NCBI GenBank assembly: GCA_002172675.1
Contig: NETF01000177.1
Location: forward strand, 1 to 46,115
DNA from: an unicellular cyanobacterium SU3
Lineage (GTDB): Bacteria; Cyanobacteriota; Cyanobacteriia; Cyanobacteriales; Microcystaceae
Direction: 5' to 3'
Length of the DNA stretch: 46,115 nucleotides
Position numbers and translations under genes: made by a program. Position 1 is the stretch's first letter; the number at the start of each line of letters is the position of its first letter. The notes under the pieces were generated by a model that worked only from the letters and a program-made list of their open reading frames with translations, made no database searches and was not told the origin of the DNA. Shown here piece after piece: positions 16,688-26,116 of the stretch.

Positions 16688-17056
16688 CTAATCTTCAGAA
16701 TAGAGTTTAGAATCTTGAGGACGGAATTGATCTATTAATTGTTTAAATCGCTCAAAGTCTTCTTCTCTTTGATAAGCTTCTTCGTCATTAATTTGTAAAG
16801 TTTTTTGCTGTCTTTCTTTTAATTTTTTCAAAGCTTTTTGATTTCTTTTTATTTGTTGTTCTCGATCCCAGTCAGGATAATCTTTGAGTTTTTCTTGAAT
16901 AGTTACCATTCTCTGATCATATTTAGATTCTAAGCTATCTGATAGAACTTGTTGATAAGTTGTTGATAAATCTTCGTCAAGGGAACAACATCCGATTAAT
17001 CCACTTTCCATAAATTTATCATAAAGAGTTGGCTCTTGTTTGTTCTGTTCATCCAT
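16688..17056 (-). CDS. 122-aa orphan protein with coiled coil, antitoxin-like N-terminus
   Basis: This is a soluble, charged protein. Residues 12-46 (FMESGLIGCCSLDEDLSTTY, then QQVLSDSLESKYDQR) resemble small antitoxin-type proteins that carry a SGLIG...DLS..Y...L..KY pattern, but I cannot assign a family. Residues 55-105 are a highly charged helix, probably coiled coil. No toxin gene adjoins it. It is bracketed by direct repeats of the neighbouring exporter gene's 3' end, so it lies inside a duplication scar. Confidence 0.5.
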   Translation of the reverse strand: MDEQNKQEPTLYDKFMESGLIGCCSLDEDLSTTYQQVLSDSLESKYDQRMVTIQEKLKDYPDWDREQQIKRNQKALKKLKERQQKTLQINDEEAYQREEDFERFKQLIDQFRPQDSKLYSED

Positions 17057-17148
17057 GAAAAATCAAAATTAATTATGCTTGTTAACTATTAAAATATCAT
17101 AAATATAATCCTTCTTCAAAAATCCTAAAGATCATTAAAGAAAATTGA

Positions 17149-17279
17149 TTTATATAGGTTTTTAAAAACCATATATTTATATTTATTCCTTTTCAATTTA
17201 ACCTAAAATGCTTCTGTTCCTTTAGCATATTGCTGTTTATAAAATTTAGCATAACGGCCTTGTTTTGCTAATAATTCAT
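17149..17279. repeat. ABC exporter 3' end, repeat copy B (parent)
   Basis: This is the intact counterpart of 16506-16637. It covers the last codons of the exporter gene (stop at 17203) and about 54 bp downstream of it. It shares with copy A the start TTTATATAGG and the end AATTCAT. Confidence 0.8.
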
Positions 17280-18945
17280 CATGGGTTCCTGACTCAACCA
17301 CTTGACCTTTTTCTAAGACTAAAATACAGTCAGCACTGCGTACGGTACTTAAACGATGAGCAATGACGAAAACGGTACGATTTTCCATTACCCTTTCTAA
17401 TGCTTCTTGTACCAAGGTTTCTGACTCAGAATCAAGGGCTGATGTTGCTTCATCTAATATCATAATACGAGGATTTAATAAGACGGCTCTTGCGATCGCA
17501 ATTCTTTGTTTTTGTCCCCCTGATAGGTTAACTCCCCTTTCTCCTACCCAAGTTTGATAACCTTGAGAAAATTGAGTAATAAATGAATGAGCATTGGCTA
17601 TTTTGGCAGCTTTTTCAATTGCTTGATAATCTAATTCTTCTTGGCCATAAGCAATATTTTGGGCAATAGTTCCTGAGAATAAGGTGGTTTCTTGGGGAAC
17701 GATTCCTATTTGTCGACGTAAACTTTTTAAGCTAACTTTTTTAATATCAATCCCATCGATTAAAATTTGTCCATCTTGGGGATCATAAAAACGGGGAAGT
17801 AAATTAACTAAGGTTGTTTTTCCTGCACCGGATGATCCAACTAACGCAATAATTTGTCCAGATTCTGCGAGTAAACTAAGATTTCTAAGAACGAGTTTAC
17901 CTGATTTATAAGCGAAACTAACATCACAATACTCTACTTTTCCTGTCACTTGTGGCAAGGTTAAACTATTTTCTTTTTCGATGACAGTAGGGTTTTCATC
18001 CATTAATTCAAAAATACGATCTACGGATGCTTCTGCTTGTTTAAATTCATTATAATTACTGGTCATTAAATCAATAGGATGGAGCAGTAAAGCAACTGCA
18101 GCCAAATAACTAACAAATTCTTCTGATTGTAAATTGCCTTGAGAAATCTGCCAGCCTCCAATAAAAAATAGAGACATAATACTAACTGCTTCTAAAAATC
18201 CCACCACAGGATATTGAGTTGCTTTTAATTTTTCTGCTTTATATCTTGCTTGGCGATTATATTTAGCTTCTTTAGCAAATTTTTCTACTTCATAATCCTG
18301 TGCGGCGAATCCTTGAACCACACGAATCCCACTAAAAACTTCCGTCAACAAAGAAGAAATATTAGAGATTTGATTTTGACTGCGACGAGAAAGTATTAAT
18401 AGTCTTTCTCCAAACATACCAACTAAAGTAGCCATCAGAGGCGCGAGAATTAAACTAGCGAGGGTTAACTGCCAGTTCAAATAAAACATATAAGCAGGAA
18501 TCACAATTAATTGCAGAACATTTGACAAAAACTGATGAGATAATTTATCAACGATTTCCCCAACCTTATCAATATCTTCCGTTAAACGATAGGTTAAATC
18601 TCCTGTTTTTGCTGTTTCAAAATAGTCTAATCCTAATTGATGTAAATGGGCATAAACTTTCTTGCGAACATTTAACACCATTTCCAAAGAAGCATCAATC
18701 ATGAATATGTTTTGTCCGTATTGAAAAATGCCCCGAACTAAAAATGCTAACGTTCCTAACCCTAACCAATAGGCTACTTGTTCAAGATTACCTTGTCCAA
18801 TATATAAAGAAACTTGTCCCGCCAAATAAGGTAAAGCCAATGTAACTGCAACAAAGCCTAAAATACATAAAAATCCTTTAACTAATGACGGCCATTCTGT
18901 TAGCAAATAAGGTAATAATCGCCACCAATTTGATCGTTTTTTCAT
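17203..18945 (-). CDS. ABC exporter, fused permease/ATPase (MsbA/MDR-like)
   Basis: The 580-aa half-transporter has a six-helix membrane domain (about 15-320) and a nucleotide-binding domain (about 335-575). It has Walker A (ALVGSSGAGKTTLV), Q-loop (IGIVPQETTLFSG), signature LSGGQKQR, Walker B (IMILDEATSALD) and H-loop (VIAHRLST). All ATPase motifs are intact. Such proteins act as homodimers exporting lipids, peptides or drugs; the substrate cannot be told from sequence. It ends TEAF with the stop inside a region whose degenerate copy lies 0.6 kb downstream. No partner transporter gene is adjacent. Confidence 0.9.
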   Translation of the reverse strand: MKKRSNWWRLLPYLLTEWPSLVKGFLCILGFVAVTLALPYLAGQVSLYIGQGNLEQVAYWLGLGTLAFLVRGIFQYGQNIFMIDASLEMVLNVRKKVYAHLHQLGLDYFETAKTGDLTYRLTEDIDKVGEIVDKLSHQFLSNVLQLIVIPAYMFYLNWQLTLASLILAPLMATLVGMFGERLLILSRRSQNQISNISSLLTEVFSGIRVVQGFAAQDYEVEKFAKEAKYNRQARYKAEKLKATQYPVVGFLEAVSIMSLFFIGGWQISQGNLQSEEFVSYLAAVALLLHPIDLMTSNYNEFKQAEASVDRIFELMDENPTVIEKENSLTLPQVTGKVEYCDVSFAYKSGKLVLRNLSLLAESGQIIALVGSSGAGKTTLVNLLPRFYDPQDGQILIDGIDIKKVSLKSLRRQIGIVPQETTLFSGTIAQNIAYGQEELDYQAIEKAAKIANAHSFITQFSQGYQTWVGERGVNLSGGQKQRIAIARAVLLNPRIMILDEATSALDSESETLVQEALERVMENRTVFVIAHRLSTVRSADCILVLEKGQVVESGTHDELLAKQGRYAKFYKQQYAKGTEAF

Positions 18946-19288
18946 TAGGATTACGAATTCAACAAAAGCAAAACGGTATTATAACACAAAATGAATTTTT
19001 GAGAGATAACTAAGAAATAAACAACATATTTTATCTAATAATTAAAGTAGCGGTTATACTAACTCCGATTATCATCGGCTATTCAAGAAGATAGGCATAG
19101 GCAAGAGGCAATCTGCAAGACGCAACAGATAGATTATTTGAGTCAACTTTTAAAAGTGGTTTAGTATTAAAACTCTCAAAGCCTGACTCCGAACTCAAAA
19201 TATACCTTGTGTTTAGGTTTCTGTTAGAATTATTAACAGATCACTTATGTAGACCAACCATAATCATTGTGATCGTCAGTTTTATTAA
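18946..19288. other. Divergent intergenic region, about 340 bp, with STRR remnant
   Basis: The region lies between the exporter and DUF502 genes, which are divergent, so it should hold both promoters. It contains a small hairpin (CCGAT, TATC, ATCGG at 19065-19078), a heptamer repeat (listed separately) and CTGTTA...TAACAG near 19224. No RNA gene was recognised. Confidence 0.5.
19094..19128. repeat. Short tandem heptamer repeat (STRR-like), 5 degenerate units
   Basis: Five consecutive 7-nt units read GGCATAG, GCAAGAG, GCAATCT, GCAAGAC, GCAACAG. Heptanucleotide tandem repeats of this kind are a known non-coding feature of many cyanobacterial genomes. The array is short and decayed. Confidence 0.55.
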
Positions 19289-20089
19289 GTGGAGAGTTGG
19301 TACTCTGTGCTGCAACGTTTTAAACAAGATTTAAAAAATGATCTAATTGCCGGCCTTTTAGTTGTCATCCCCTTGGCTACCACTATTTGGCTAACCATTA
19401 CCATTGCCAGTTGGGTCATTAATCTTTTAACTCAAATTCCCAAACAACTCAACCCCTTTGACGGCCTTGACCCCATTTTAAGCTACTGTCTTAATCTGAT
19501 TGTCGGTCTCGCAGTGCCCTTACTGTTTATTCTAATAATTGGCTTAATGGCTCGTAATATTGCAGGGAGATGGCTATTAGATGTAGGGGAACGTATTTTA
19601 CAATCGATTCCTTTAGCCGGGGCTGTCTATAAGACGTTACAACAAATATTAGAAACCCTCTTTAAAGACTCGAAAAGCAAGTTTCGGCGTGTGGTAATGG
19701 TGGAATATCCCCGTATTGGTGTCTGGAGTTTAGGGTTTGTCACAGGGACTTTAAGCCCTTCTCTGCAAACTCATCTCGATAAACCCATGTTGAGTGTCTT
19801 TATTCCCACCACTCCTAACCCGACATCCGGATGGTATGCTATCATTCCTGCTGACGAAGCGATTAATTTGCCCATTTCTATTGAAGATGCCTTCAAAGTG
19901 TTAATTTCTGGCGGTATTGTCAGCCCTAATCTTCCTAACCCCGTTCCTCAGTTGTCTCAACCTAAGAATAAAACGAAACTTAATCTTGATTCGACTGTCA
20001 AACAATCCGAAAAGCATCCGATGGTAGCTGAAGAAGATACCGCTAACTCATCGGATGAAGACAAAATTATACTTGAGGAGAATTGTTAG
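19289..20089 (+). CDS. DUF502 family membrane protein
   Basis: The 266-aa protein has two strong transmembrane segments (about 17-46 and 65-90). The DUF502 body follows: WLLDVGERILQSIPLAGAVY, then VVMVEYPRIGVWSLGFVTGT, then VFIPTTPNPTSGWYAIIP. The tail is acidic and Ser-rich. The function is unknown across bacteria and plants. GTG 19289 opens the frame; a second in-frame GTG at 19307, giving MLQRFKQDLKND, has GGAGAG 11 nt upstream and may be the real start. It is followed 69 bp later by nusB, a pairing consistent with co-transcription. Confidence 0.85.
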   Translation: MESWYSVLQRFKQDLKNDLIAGLLVVIPLATTIWLTITIASWVINLLTQIPKQLNPFDGLDPILSYCLNLIVGLAVPLLFILIIGLMARNIAGRWLLDVGERILQSIPLAGAVYKTLQQILETLFKDSKSKFRRVVMVEYPRIGVWSLGFVTGTLSPSLQTHLDKPMLSVFIPTTPNPTSGWYAIIPADEAINLPISIEDAFKVLISGGIVSPNLPNPVPQLSQPKNKTKLNLDSTVKQSEKHPMVAEEDTANSSDEDKIILEENC

Positions 20090-20158
20090 GTTGAGGGTGT
20101 AGGGTATAAAAAACAAATCATCGTTTCAAATCTAGCCATTTTAGAGATTTAACCGCTT

Positions 20159-20788
20159 ATGCCGTCTCGTCAGCAACCCCGTCGCATCGCTCGTGAATTA
20201 GCTTTATTAAGTCTGAGTCAAATTAAAGGAAAAGCCGAAAAACTTGACAAAGTTGAACTCAACGATCTCACTTTAGCCGCTATTAGGGCTTTAACCAGTG
20301 AAGTACAGGACAGTCTAGAAACCGCTTCATCCGAAGTCAAAAGAGGGCATAATCAACTGTTTCAGTACGAAACCAAGGCAACCACCCTAGAAAGTGCTAA
20401 AACAATGATTAAAGATGCCCTCACCTTAACACAAGACGCGATTAATCGTTTAGCCAATGCAGTAGAATTTCCTGAAATTATTCAATTAGCCAGTCAATAC
20501 GAAGTCAGGGAATATGCCATTGAATTAATTGGCACCATTAACCGACGCAGACAAGAGATTGACCAACAATTAGAAGCCGTATTAAAAGACTGGCAGTTAA
20601 AGCGTTTGGCTAAAATTGATCAAGATATTTTACGTTTGGCTGTAGCCGAAATCTTGTTTCTTGATGTTCCTGAAAAAGTGGCGATTAATGAAGCTGTTGA
20701 ACTGGCAAAACGTTATTCTGATGATGATGGTTATCGTTTTATCAATGGGGTTTTGAGACGATTTGTAGACCATCTCAAGAAGAATTAA
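20159..20788 (+). CDS. nusB: Transcription antitermination factor NusB
   Basis: The 209-aa protein begins with the NusB signature [15 protein letters not shown]. The C-terminal all-helical RNA-binding domain includes [20 protein letters not shown] and [14 protein letters not shown]. NusB with NusE (S10) binds boxA RNA and promotes antitermination of rRNA transcription. The insertion of about 60 residues between the N-terminal helix and the core makes it longer than E. coli NusB (139 aa), as is usual in cyanobacteria. It starts at ATG 20159. Confidence 0.92.
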   Translation: MPSRQQPRRIARELALLSLSQIKGKAEKLDKVELNDLTLAAIRALTSEVQDSLETASSEVKRGHNQLFQYETKATTLESAKTMIKDALTLTQDAINRLANAVEFPEIIQLASQYEVREYAIELIGTINRRRQEIDQQLEAVLKDWQLKRLAKIDQDILRLAVAEILFLDVPEKVAINEAVELAKRYSDDDGYRFINGVLRRFVDHLKKN

Positions 20789-20916
20789 CAGTATTTACTT
20801 AAACTCAATTAGCTTCTCTCAAAAGTCTCTCCTGTTGATAAGAGAATATATCTTAATATTTTAAAGCCCACAGCCTAGCAGGGATCATCTACAATAATAA
20901 ACTTGCCAGGCCATTT

Positions 20917-21411
20917 TTGCGGGGGGCAGATGTGATTCTAAATTTCTCGTTAAAATTAATGTTCGCCAAAGGGAAACTTTTGTGTAGCTTTTCCCTTTAT
21001 AAGCGATATCGTGCCATGAGTACAGCCCCATTAGATGTGCTATGGTACAAATTGATTAATGTGGCCGACGTTTCTTGGCATCCTCTGTTCTCCAAAACAA
21101 ATGTTCCCCTAGGATTGATGGCTAAACCAGGGTTAATCTATAAGGCGGTAACTCGTTTAACCCCTATTCCTGTGCGTTTATTTGTTGAAAATGTTCGTCC
21201 TGGGGAGTTATTGAGTTTAAGAGTATTAACCATTCCAGGAATAGAACAAAAAATTACCTATCAAGTTGAATCAACCCTCTGTGGTACTTATATTTCCTAC
21301 TCTGTGACTCTCAAAGGATGGTTATCTCCTTTGATTTGGTGGTTAATTAAGCCCTATTCTGCCCGTGTTGCCACCGAATTAGCCCAAGCTGCCGAACAAT
21401 TATTGGCTTAG
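20917..21411 (+). CDS. SRPBCC (START-like) lipid/hydrophobic-ligand-binding protein
   Basis: The helix-grip fold is recognisable from APLDVLWYKLINVADVSWHP onward, through an antiparallel sheet (YKAVTRLTPIPVRLFVENV, LSLRVLTIPGIEQKITYQVE) to a C-terminal helix (ARVATELAQAAEQLL). It is likely a ligand-binding protein or cyclase-like protein of unknown substrate. Translation start is uncertain: TTG 20917 opens the frame, GTG 20932 and ATG 20959 are alternatives, and ATG 21016 (MSTAPLD) would remove the first strand. Its 3' end overlaps that of the next, convergent gene by 4 bp. Confidence 0.65.
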   Translation: MRGADVILNFSLKLMFAKGKLLCSFSLYKRYRAMSTAPLDVLWYKLINVADVSWHPLFSKTNVPLGLMAKPGLIYKAVTRLTPIPVRLFVENVRPGELLSLRVLTIPGIEQKITYQVESTLCGTYISYSVTLKGWLSPLIWWLIKPYSARVATELAQAAEQLLA

Positions 21412-21854
21412 TTATTATCTTCTTTACTTTGTAATCGTTGTTTAAGACGATTGAGATGGGTGCTAGTGTTAGCAGGAACCCTAGGAGACGGTAATTCATT
21501 GTTTGGCCAATCTGATAAGTCAAAACAAGTACAAGCAGGAGACGCTACCCCCCCAACTGTCATGGGTATGGGCAAGTTACAACGAGGACAATCAATAATG
21601 TCCCAAGCAGGACTTAATAACTGTTGTATGGTTTGCTCTGTCCCTTCTAAATAGCAATCAGCATCAGTATTCAAGATTTTTTGCCAACACTGTTCAAATT
21701 CCCTTGAATAATCATGTCCTCTAAAGATAACTTGAGGACGGATTTTTTCTTGTCGTTTCGGACAAATGACACATTTACCTAACTGGAACCAATGGGCAAG
21801 ATATTGTCTAACTTGTTCAGTTGAAGTCATACTCATAGATTTCACCGATATCAT
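21408..21854 (-). CDS. Cysteine-rich uncharacterised cyanobacterial protein
   Basis: The 148-aa soluble protein has Cys pairs that may bind a metal: CVICPKR (residues about 28-34), CPRC (about 89-92) and CTC near 108. The N-terminal part (VRQYLAHWFQLGKCVICPKR) looks like a zinc-ribbon entry. The true start may be the second or third Met (MSMTSTEQ). The function is unknown. It overlaps the SRPBCC gene by 4 bp tail to tail and follows the methyltransferase gene region on the same strand with a 57-bp gap. Confidence 0.55.
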   Translation of the reverse strand: MISVKSMSMTSTEQVRQYLAHWFQLGKCVICPKRQEKIRPQVIFRGHDYSREFEQCWQKILNTDADCYLEGTEQTIQQLLSPAWDIIDCPRCNLPIPMTVGGVASPACTCFDLSDWPNNELPSPRVPANTSTHLNRLKQRLQSKEDNN

Positions 21855-21911
21855 CTAATTAATCTCATGGTAACGTTTTCCTGTTTTTTTCTATGGAAGA
21901 AAAACGATAAA

Positions 21912-22898
21912 TTACCGAACAAGACTGTTGGCAGTAGACTGTTCTGCTAATTGGTTCACTGAGTCAGATTTAACCGCACGAAACATTCCAAAACGACATA
22001 ACCCTGTTCCGAAACCAATCCGCATTAACAATAGTGTGGGAACTTCCCTAAGAGATTTAATAATCCCAGACGCACCAAATTTAATCATTCCTTGAGGCCG
22101 AATCACCCCTTGCCAAATGGAGTCTAACCAAGAAGGAAGGGTTTCTTTTGTCCAATCTGCTGTTATGACTTCCCCTTCAACTAACCCAGTGGCTTCAATT
22201 TGTTCGGAAAATCCTTCTATACTCGAAAAGGCAGGATGAGACCATTGGTCTAAAAGTTGACGCATTAAGGGTTTTTCCCAGAAATTAAGGGGTTTTTGGC
22301 GATCATCCCGTTGATTCCAGTCAGCCACCACTAAAATTCCCCCAGGTTTCAACACTCTCATCATTTCTTGGGCATATTTAGCTTTATCTTCCATGTGGGG
22401 ACCTGCTTCGATGGACCACACCACATCAAAACTATTATCAGGGAAAGAAAGGGCTAAGGCATCATCTACTTTAAAATCAGCCGTAACCTCTTCTGGCGTT
22501 AATTCCTGGGCTCGTTTCACCTGCTGCGGACTGATGGTAACTCCTGTCACAGCAAAGCCGTAATCTTTGGCTAAAATGCGACTACTTCCCCCAATACCAC
22601 AACCTACATCTAACACTGTGGTTCCTTGGGGTAATTTATCTAATTCGCCCCATTTGACCATTTCGTGAACAAAATCTTCTTTTGCTTGTAAGAATTCTTT
22701 ATTATGGGGAGGGGAACCGTAATGACCTAAATGGATATGTTCTCCCCAATAAAATTCTAGAATACCGTCTTCTGTCCATTCATCGTAGGAATTCGCCACA
22801 GTTTCGGCTGATTCGTAGTTACGAGGGGTTAATAAATAGATAATAACGCTTAATATTAATAGGGTGGCAATGGCAATTATAAAAACAGAAAGATTCAT
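21912..22898 (-). CDS. MPBQ/MSBQ methyltransferase (tocopherol and plastoquinone pathway)
   Basis: The 328-aa membrane-anchored SAM methyltransferase has one N-terminal helix (about 3-24), then the SAM-binding motif TTVLDVGCGIGGSSRILAKD (about 93-112). Strongly conserved blocks follow: YDEWTEDGILEFYWGEHIHL, VWSIEAGPHMEDKA and VVADWNQRDDRQKPLNFWEK. It closely matches my memory of Synechocystis Sll0418, which methylates 2-methyl-6-phytyl- and solanesyl-benzoquinol. It is therefore needed for alpha-tocopherol synthesis and, in plants (VTE3 activity), for plastoquinone. Length is normal. It appears monocistronic. Confidence 0.88.
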   Translation of the reverse strand: MNLSVFIIAIATLLILSVIIYLLTPRNYESAETVANSYDEWTEDGILEFYWGEHIHLGHYGSPPHNKEFLQAKEDFVHEMVKWGELDKLPQGTTVLDVGCGIGGSSRILAKDYGFAVTGVTISPQQVKRAQELTPEEVTADFKVDDALALSFPDNSFDVVWSIEAGPHMEDKAKYAQEMMRVLKPGGILVVADWNQRDDRQKPLNFWEKPLMRQLLDQWSHPAFSSIEGFSEQIEATGLVEGEVITADWTKETLPSWLDSIWQGVIRPQGMIKFGASGIIKSLREVPTLLLMRIGFGTGLCRFGMFRAVKSDSVNQLAEQSTANSLVR

Positions 22899-22983
22899 GT
22901 AAATAAAGTAATGATTAAATTTTTAAGAACATTTTAGAAGTTAACACAGTCTTCTAAGGTGAGCAATGAGCGAGAAAATCTTT

Positions 22984-23514
22984 TTATGTTCTCGGATACC
23001 AATATTCATCAAGAATCTGCTCTAACGTATAAGGGCATTGAGTTGGATATTCAGACTCATCTCTCTTAATAACTTTGCGTCCATCGGCCCGTTTACCTTC
23101 TTTTATGGCTAAATCTCTAGCATCTTGATAGGCATTTTCAACGGCAGTCGGTAGATATTTTTTAATGGGTTTATACTTTTGTTTGGCTTTAAGAATGCGT
23201 TTTCTGTGTTCATCAATGGAATTATACCAACTATTAGTCATCCAATCAGGTGCGTCTTGTTGAACCGCTAATTTTAAAAGATGGGCAATCAAAATAATCA
23301 AATTACTTTCAACTGTTTCTTTGGGATCTCCCATTTCTAAATTTTCTATTAAATGCTCAAAATCAATTTTTTCCCAATTACGGGCTTTTAATGCTTCAAT
23401 TTGCAACTGCGTCCATTGAGCATAATCTGTTTCATATAATGACCTTACCATAGCTAAAAAATTCTTAACTAGAGAAGCATCTTTTATTATAAGTCCTGCG
23501 ATCGCTTTTATCAT
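22984..23514 (-). CDS. DUF29 family protein
   Basis: A DUF29 helical protein with the typical opening YETDYAQWTQLQIEALKARN, then WEKIDFEHLIENLEMGD. DUF29 proteins open just before this, so the ATG at residue 22 (base 23451, MVRSLYETDY) is the likely start. The upstream extension to 23514 is probably untranslated. A DUF29 protein has about 150 residues; here 155 remain. Function unknown. These genes are multicopy in cyanobacteria. It precedes no obvious partner. Confidence 0.75.
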   Translation of the reverse strand: MIKAIAGLIIKDASLVKNFLAMVRSLYETDYAQWTQLQIEALKARNWEKIDFEHLIENLEMGDPKETVESNLIILIAHLLKLAVQQDAPDWMTNSWYNSIDEHRKRILKAKQKYKPIKKYLPTAVENAYQDARDLAIKEGKRADGRKVIKRDESEYPTQCPYTLEQILDEYWYPRT

Positions 23515-23604
23515 CTTCGAATAGATAGATAATCATAATGAGCAAACATTCAAAATACTTTCATTAACCTTAAAAATCTCTCCTCTTACCCACCGTACAA
23601 ACTG

Positions 23605-24258
23605 TTAATCTAAATTTCCTTGAATAATAGTTTCTAACTCTTCTAATGCTTGAAAACTACCCACTTGCCACGACCGCTCAATCGCATTAGGGATAATTTG
23701 AGTTAAGTTAATATTGGGAAAAGTAGGGCTTATTTCAGACTGAATATATTGATCATTTTCAAGAAGATAAATCTTTAACTTGCCACTATCATAAACCCAT
23801 AATTCAGGTACTTTAATCCCTTGATAAGCTTCAAGGGTAGTTTTAGAAGTAACATCACATTCAATGGCTAAATCGGGTGGTGGATCATCAGGTTGTAAAC
23901 GACGACGACTAATCATCTGTTGATAATTTTTGATATAAAAACAAGCATCTGGTTCGACTCCTGCTATCCCTTCTTTTTTAAAGGTTGTCGATCCAAAAGG
24001 TTCATATTTTCTCTTAGTTACTTTTAACAAAATTTTGACAATATCTGAAATGAGTTCCTTGGGTCTTTCATGTTCAGGAAGAGGAACCATAACTTCTAAA
24101 ATACCCTGACTATAACTTAGTCTAGCACTACGATTTTCTCCCAATTCCTGTAACATGGTTTCAAATTCTCGCCAGGTTATATGGGTAATCGTAACATGAC
24201 TACCTGGTTCTAGACTAATTTGATTAATGGGGGTTACAAAAGGGATGGTAGTAGCCAT
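23605..24258 (-). CDS. Uma2 family (DUF820) PD-(D/E)XK nuclease-like protein
   Basis: The 217-aa protein shows the Uma2 layout: SYSQGILEVMVPLPEHERPK, then GVEPDACFYIKN, then PDLAIECDVTSKTTLEAYQG and VPELWVYDSGKLKIYLLEND. The Asp of EPDACF and the Glu-x-x of AIECDV fit the PD-(D/E)XK catalytic positions (in many members the latter reads VIEV.S.S). Uma2 genes are expanded in cyanobacteria and their biological role is not established. A second copy of a different subtype lies at 45017. Confidence 0.85.
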   Translation of the reverse strand: MATTIPFVTPINQISLEPGSHVTITHITWREFETMLQELGENRSARLSYSQGILEVMVPLPEHERPKELISDIVKILLKVTKRKYEPFGSTTFKKEGIAGVEPDACFYIKNYQQMISRRRLQPDDPPPDLAIECDVTSKTTLEAYQGIKVPELWVYDSGKLKIYLLENDQYIQSEISPTFPNINLTQIIPNAIERSWQVGSFQALEELETIIQGNLD

Positions 24259-24296
24259 AATTTAAAAGCAAAATTGAGCTTATTTCTTATCCTCAA

Positions 24297-24839
24297 TCAT
24301 AATAAATTTAGAGGTTCTCCCAATAAACTTAAATTAAGAACATGACCCCCTGCAACTAAATAGGTGGTATCTGCGATCGCCCCTAATTTGCGGATCAAAT
24401 GTCCTAGGCGATCACGGAATACTCTCCCCAAAGGATAAGCAGGAACCACTCCCCACCCTGTTTCCTCGGCCACAAAAATAAGATCCACTGACGCTTGTTG
24501 TGTTGTCTCTAACAAGCAAGTGATTATACTGTTCCAAGTTTCTTCATCTTTTTCTAACTCATTGGCCACCCAAGTCCCCAAAGAATCAATTAAAAGACAA
24601 TGGGGAGGGTTTGCTTGTTCAATGGTTGCACAGAGATCATAGGGAACGGATAAGGTTTGCCAGTGAGGGGGGCGACGACGGCGATGTTTTTCGATACGCT
24701 GTTGCCATTCGGGATCATCGGGGTTTTCTAAAGCAGTGGCCACATAAATGATCGGTTGATCTCGTTTCTCGGCTAACCTTTCGGCCCACTCACTTTTACC
24801 CGAACGACTAGGCCCCGTCACTAGAATATGTTCACTCAT
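24297..24839 (-). CDS. cobU: Adenosylcobinamide kinase/guanylyltransferase
   Basis: The 180-aa enzyme has a P-loop (VTGPSRSGKSEWAERLA, residues 7-23) and CobU markers: IEKHRRRRPPHWQTLSVPYD (about 49-68, with the GMP-accepting His in KHR) and the region VAEETGWGVVPAYPLGRVFR. It catalyses ATP/GTP-dependent phosphorylation and guanylylation of adenosylcobinamide in cobalamin assembly. It begins 10 bp after the fbp stop on the same strand, so the two probably share a transcript even though their pathways differ. Confidence 0.9.
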   Translation of the reverse strand: MSEHILVTGPSRSGKSEWAERLAEKRDQPIIYVATALENPDDPEWQQRIEKHRRRRPPHWQTLSVPYDLCATIEQANPPHCLLIDSLGTWVANELEKDEETWNSIITCLLETTQQASVDLIFVAEETGWGVVPAYPLGRVFRDRLGHLIRKLGAIADTTYLVAGGHVLNLSLLGEPLNLL

Positions 24840-24849
24840 CCGTTAATGA

Positions 24850-25896
24850 TTAACCATCTTTACGATGTTGATGATCTTGGATAAAGGACTCAACTAAACT
24901 GACATCTTCTTTTGAACCGATAACTAAAGGACTTCTCGCATGAAGTTTATCAGGAACAACATCTAAGATAGGTTTAAGTCCATTACTAGCCTTCCCTCCT
25001 GCTTGTTCAACTAAAAAGGCTAAGGGCGCACTTTCGTATAATAAACGTAATTTTCCTTCAGGTTTCTTGACGGTTCCGGGGTATAAAAACACGCCCCCTT
25101 GCATCAAAATACGGTGAATATCTCCCACTAATGCCCCACTATACCGGGCAGTATAACCTTCATGACGATGAACATAACGGGTATAGTCTCTAATGGCATC
25201 ATCCCACTGCCAGAAGTTTCCTTCATTGGTACTATATACAGGACCGTGATCAGGGATTTTTATATTTTCTTGTGCTAAGATAAACTCTCCTAAACTGGGG
25301 TCAAGCAAGAAGGAATGGACTCCATGACCGATCGAATACACCAACATGGTAGACGGTCCATAGACAATATAGCCGGCGGCTATTTGTTCGTGTCCATTTT
25401 TTAAGAGATCATTGCCTTCTCCGTCGAGATCATCCTCTTTTTGTTGACGAATGGCAAAGATCGATCCCACGTTCAAATTAATATCTACATTAGATGACCC
25501 ATCAATGGGATCGTATAACAAAGTATACCGACCAATGGGACAATTTTCAGGAATATAATAGGGTTTGTCCATCTCTTCTGAGGCTAAACGACAGACTAAA
25601 CCACTTTGTTTAAACACAGAGATAAACACATCATTGGCATAGACATCCATCTTTTTGACGGACTCCCCTTGCACATTGGTTTCTCCAGTAAATCCTAAGA
25701 CATCAGCCATCAAACCAGCACGACTGAGACGGCGAGCAACCAGTTTTCCCGCTAAGGCAATGCGGTTCATAATAGCACTGAGATCCTGCGCTTCAGGGGA
25801 AAAACTTTCAAGTTGTTGTAAAACGTGACGAGAAAGGGTCATACAGTCACGATCAAGGCTATATTCCGAGACGTTAGGCGTTTGTAAACTGGTCAT
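24850..25896 (-). CDS. fbp: Fructose-1,6-bisphosphatase, class I
   Basis: The 348-aa protein shows the metal-binding and active-site signature [20 protein letters not shown] (about residues 128-147) with GSIFAIR. The C-terminal [20 protein letters not shown] is also present. It dephosphorylates fructose-1,6-bisphosphate in gluconeogenesis and sucrose/glycogen synthesis. Class I FBPase in cyanobacteria is usually a second enzyme beside the bifunctional F/SBPase (glpX type), and is often tied to dark or carbon-reserve metabolism. No AMP-site call can be made. It is followed 10 bp later by cobU. Confidence 0.92.
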   Translation of the reverse strand: MTSLQTPNVSEYSLDRDCMTLSRHVLQQLESFSPEAQDLSAIMNRIALAGKLVARRLSRAGLMADVLGFTGETNVQGESVKKMDVYANDVFISVFKQSGLVCRLASEEMDKPYYIPENCPIGRYTLLYDPIDGSSNVDINLNVGSIFAIRQQKEDDLDGEGNDLLKNGHEQIAAGYIVYGPSTMLVYSIGHGVHSFLLDPSLGEFILAQENIKIPDHGPVYSTNEGNFWQWDDAIRDYTRYVHRHEGYTARYSGALVGDIHRILMQGGVFLYPGTVKKPEGKLRLLYESAPLAFLVEQAGGKASNGLKPILDVVPDKLHARSPLVIGSKEDVSLVESFIQDHQHRKDG

Positions 25897-26116
25897 AGTA
25901 AAAGTTTAAAATTTACACTATCAATAGCCCGCATGGATTTAGGGGTTAGCGGATTCACCGAGGCTACTATTAATCTTAATCAAAAATAGTTACATTCTCT
26001 AATAACTTTAGATGAATTTCAGGTTAGGTTAATGTGTAACTCTTATCTATCATGCCAAATGAGTCTAAATTATAATTGCGTTAAAACAACTCTAAGTTAT
26101 TAATGGGTAAATTTTT

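Noticed and set aside
24297-25896. Possible cobalamin riboswitch for cobU
   Set aside because: cobU starts 10 bp after fbp, leaving no room for a riboswitch, and none was seen upstream of fbp.
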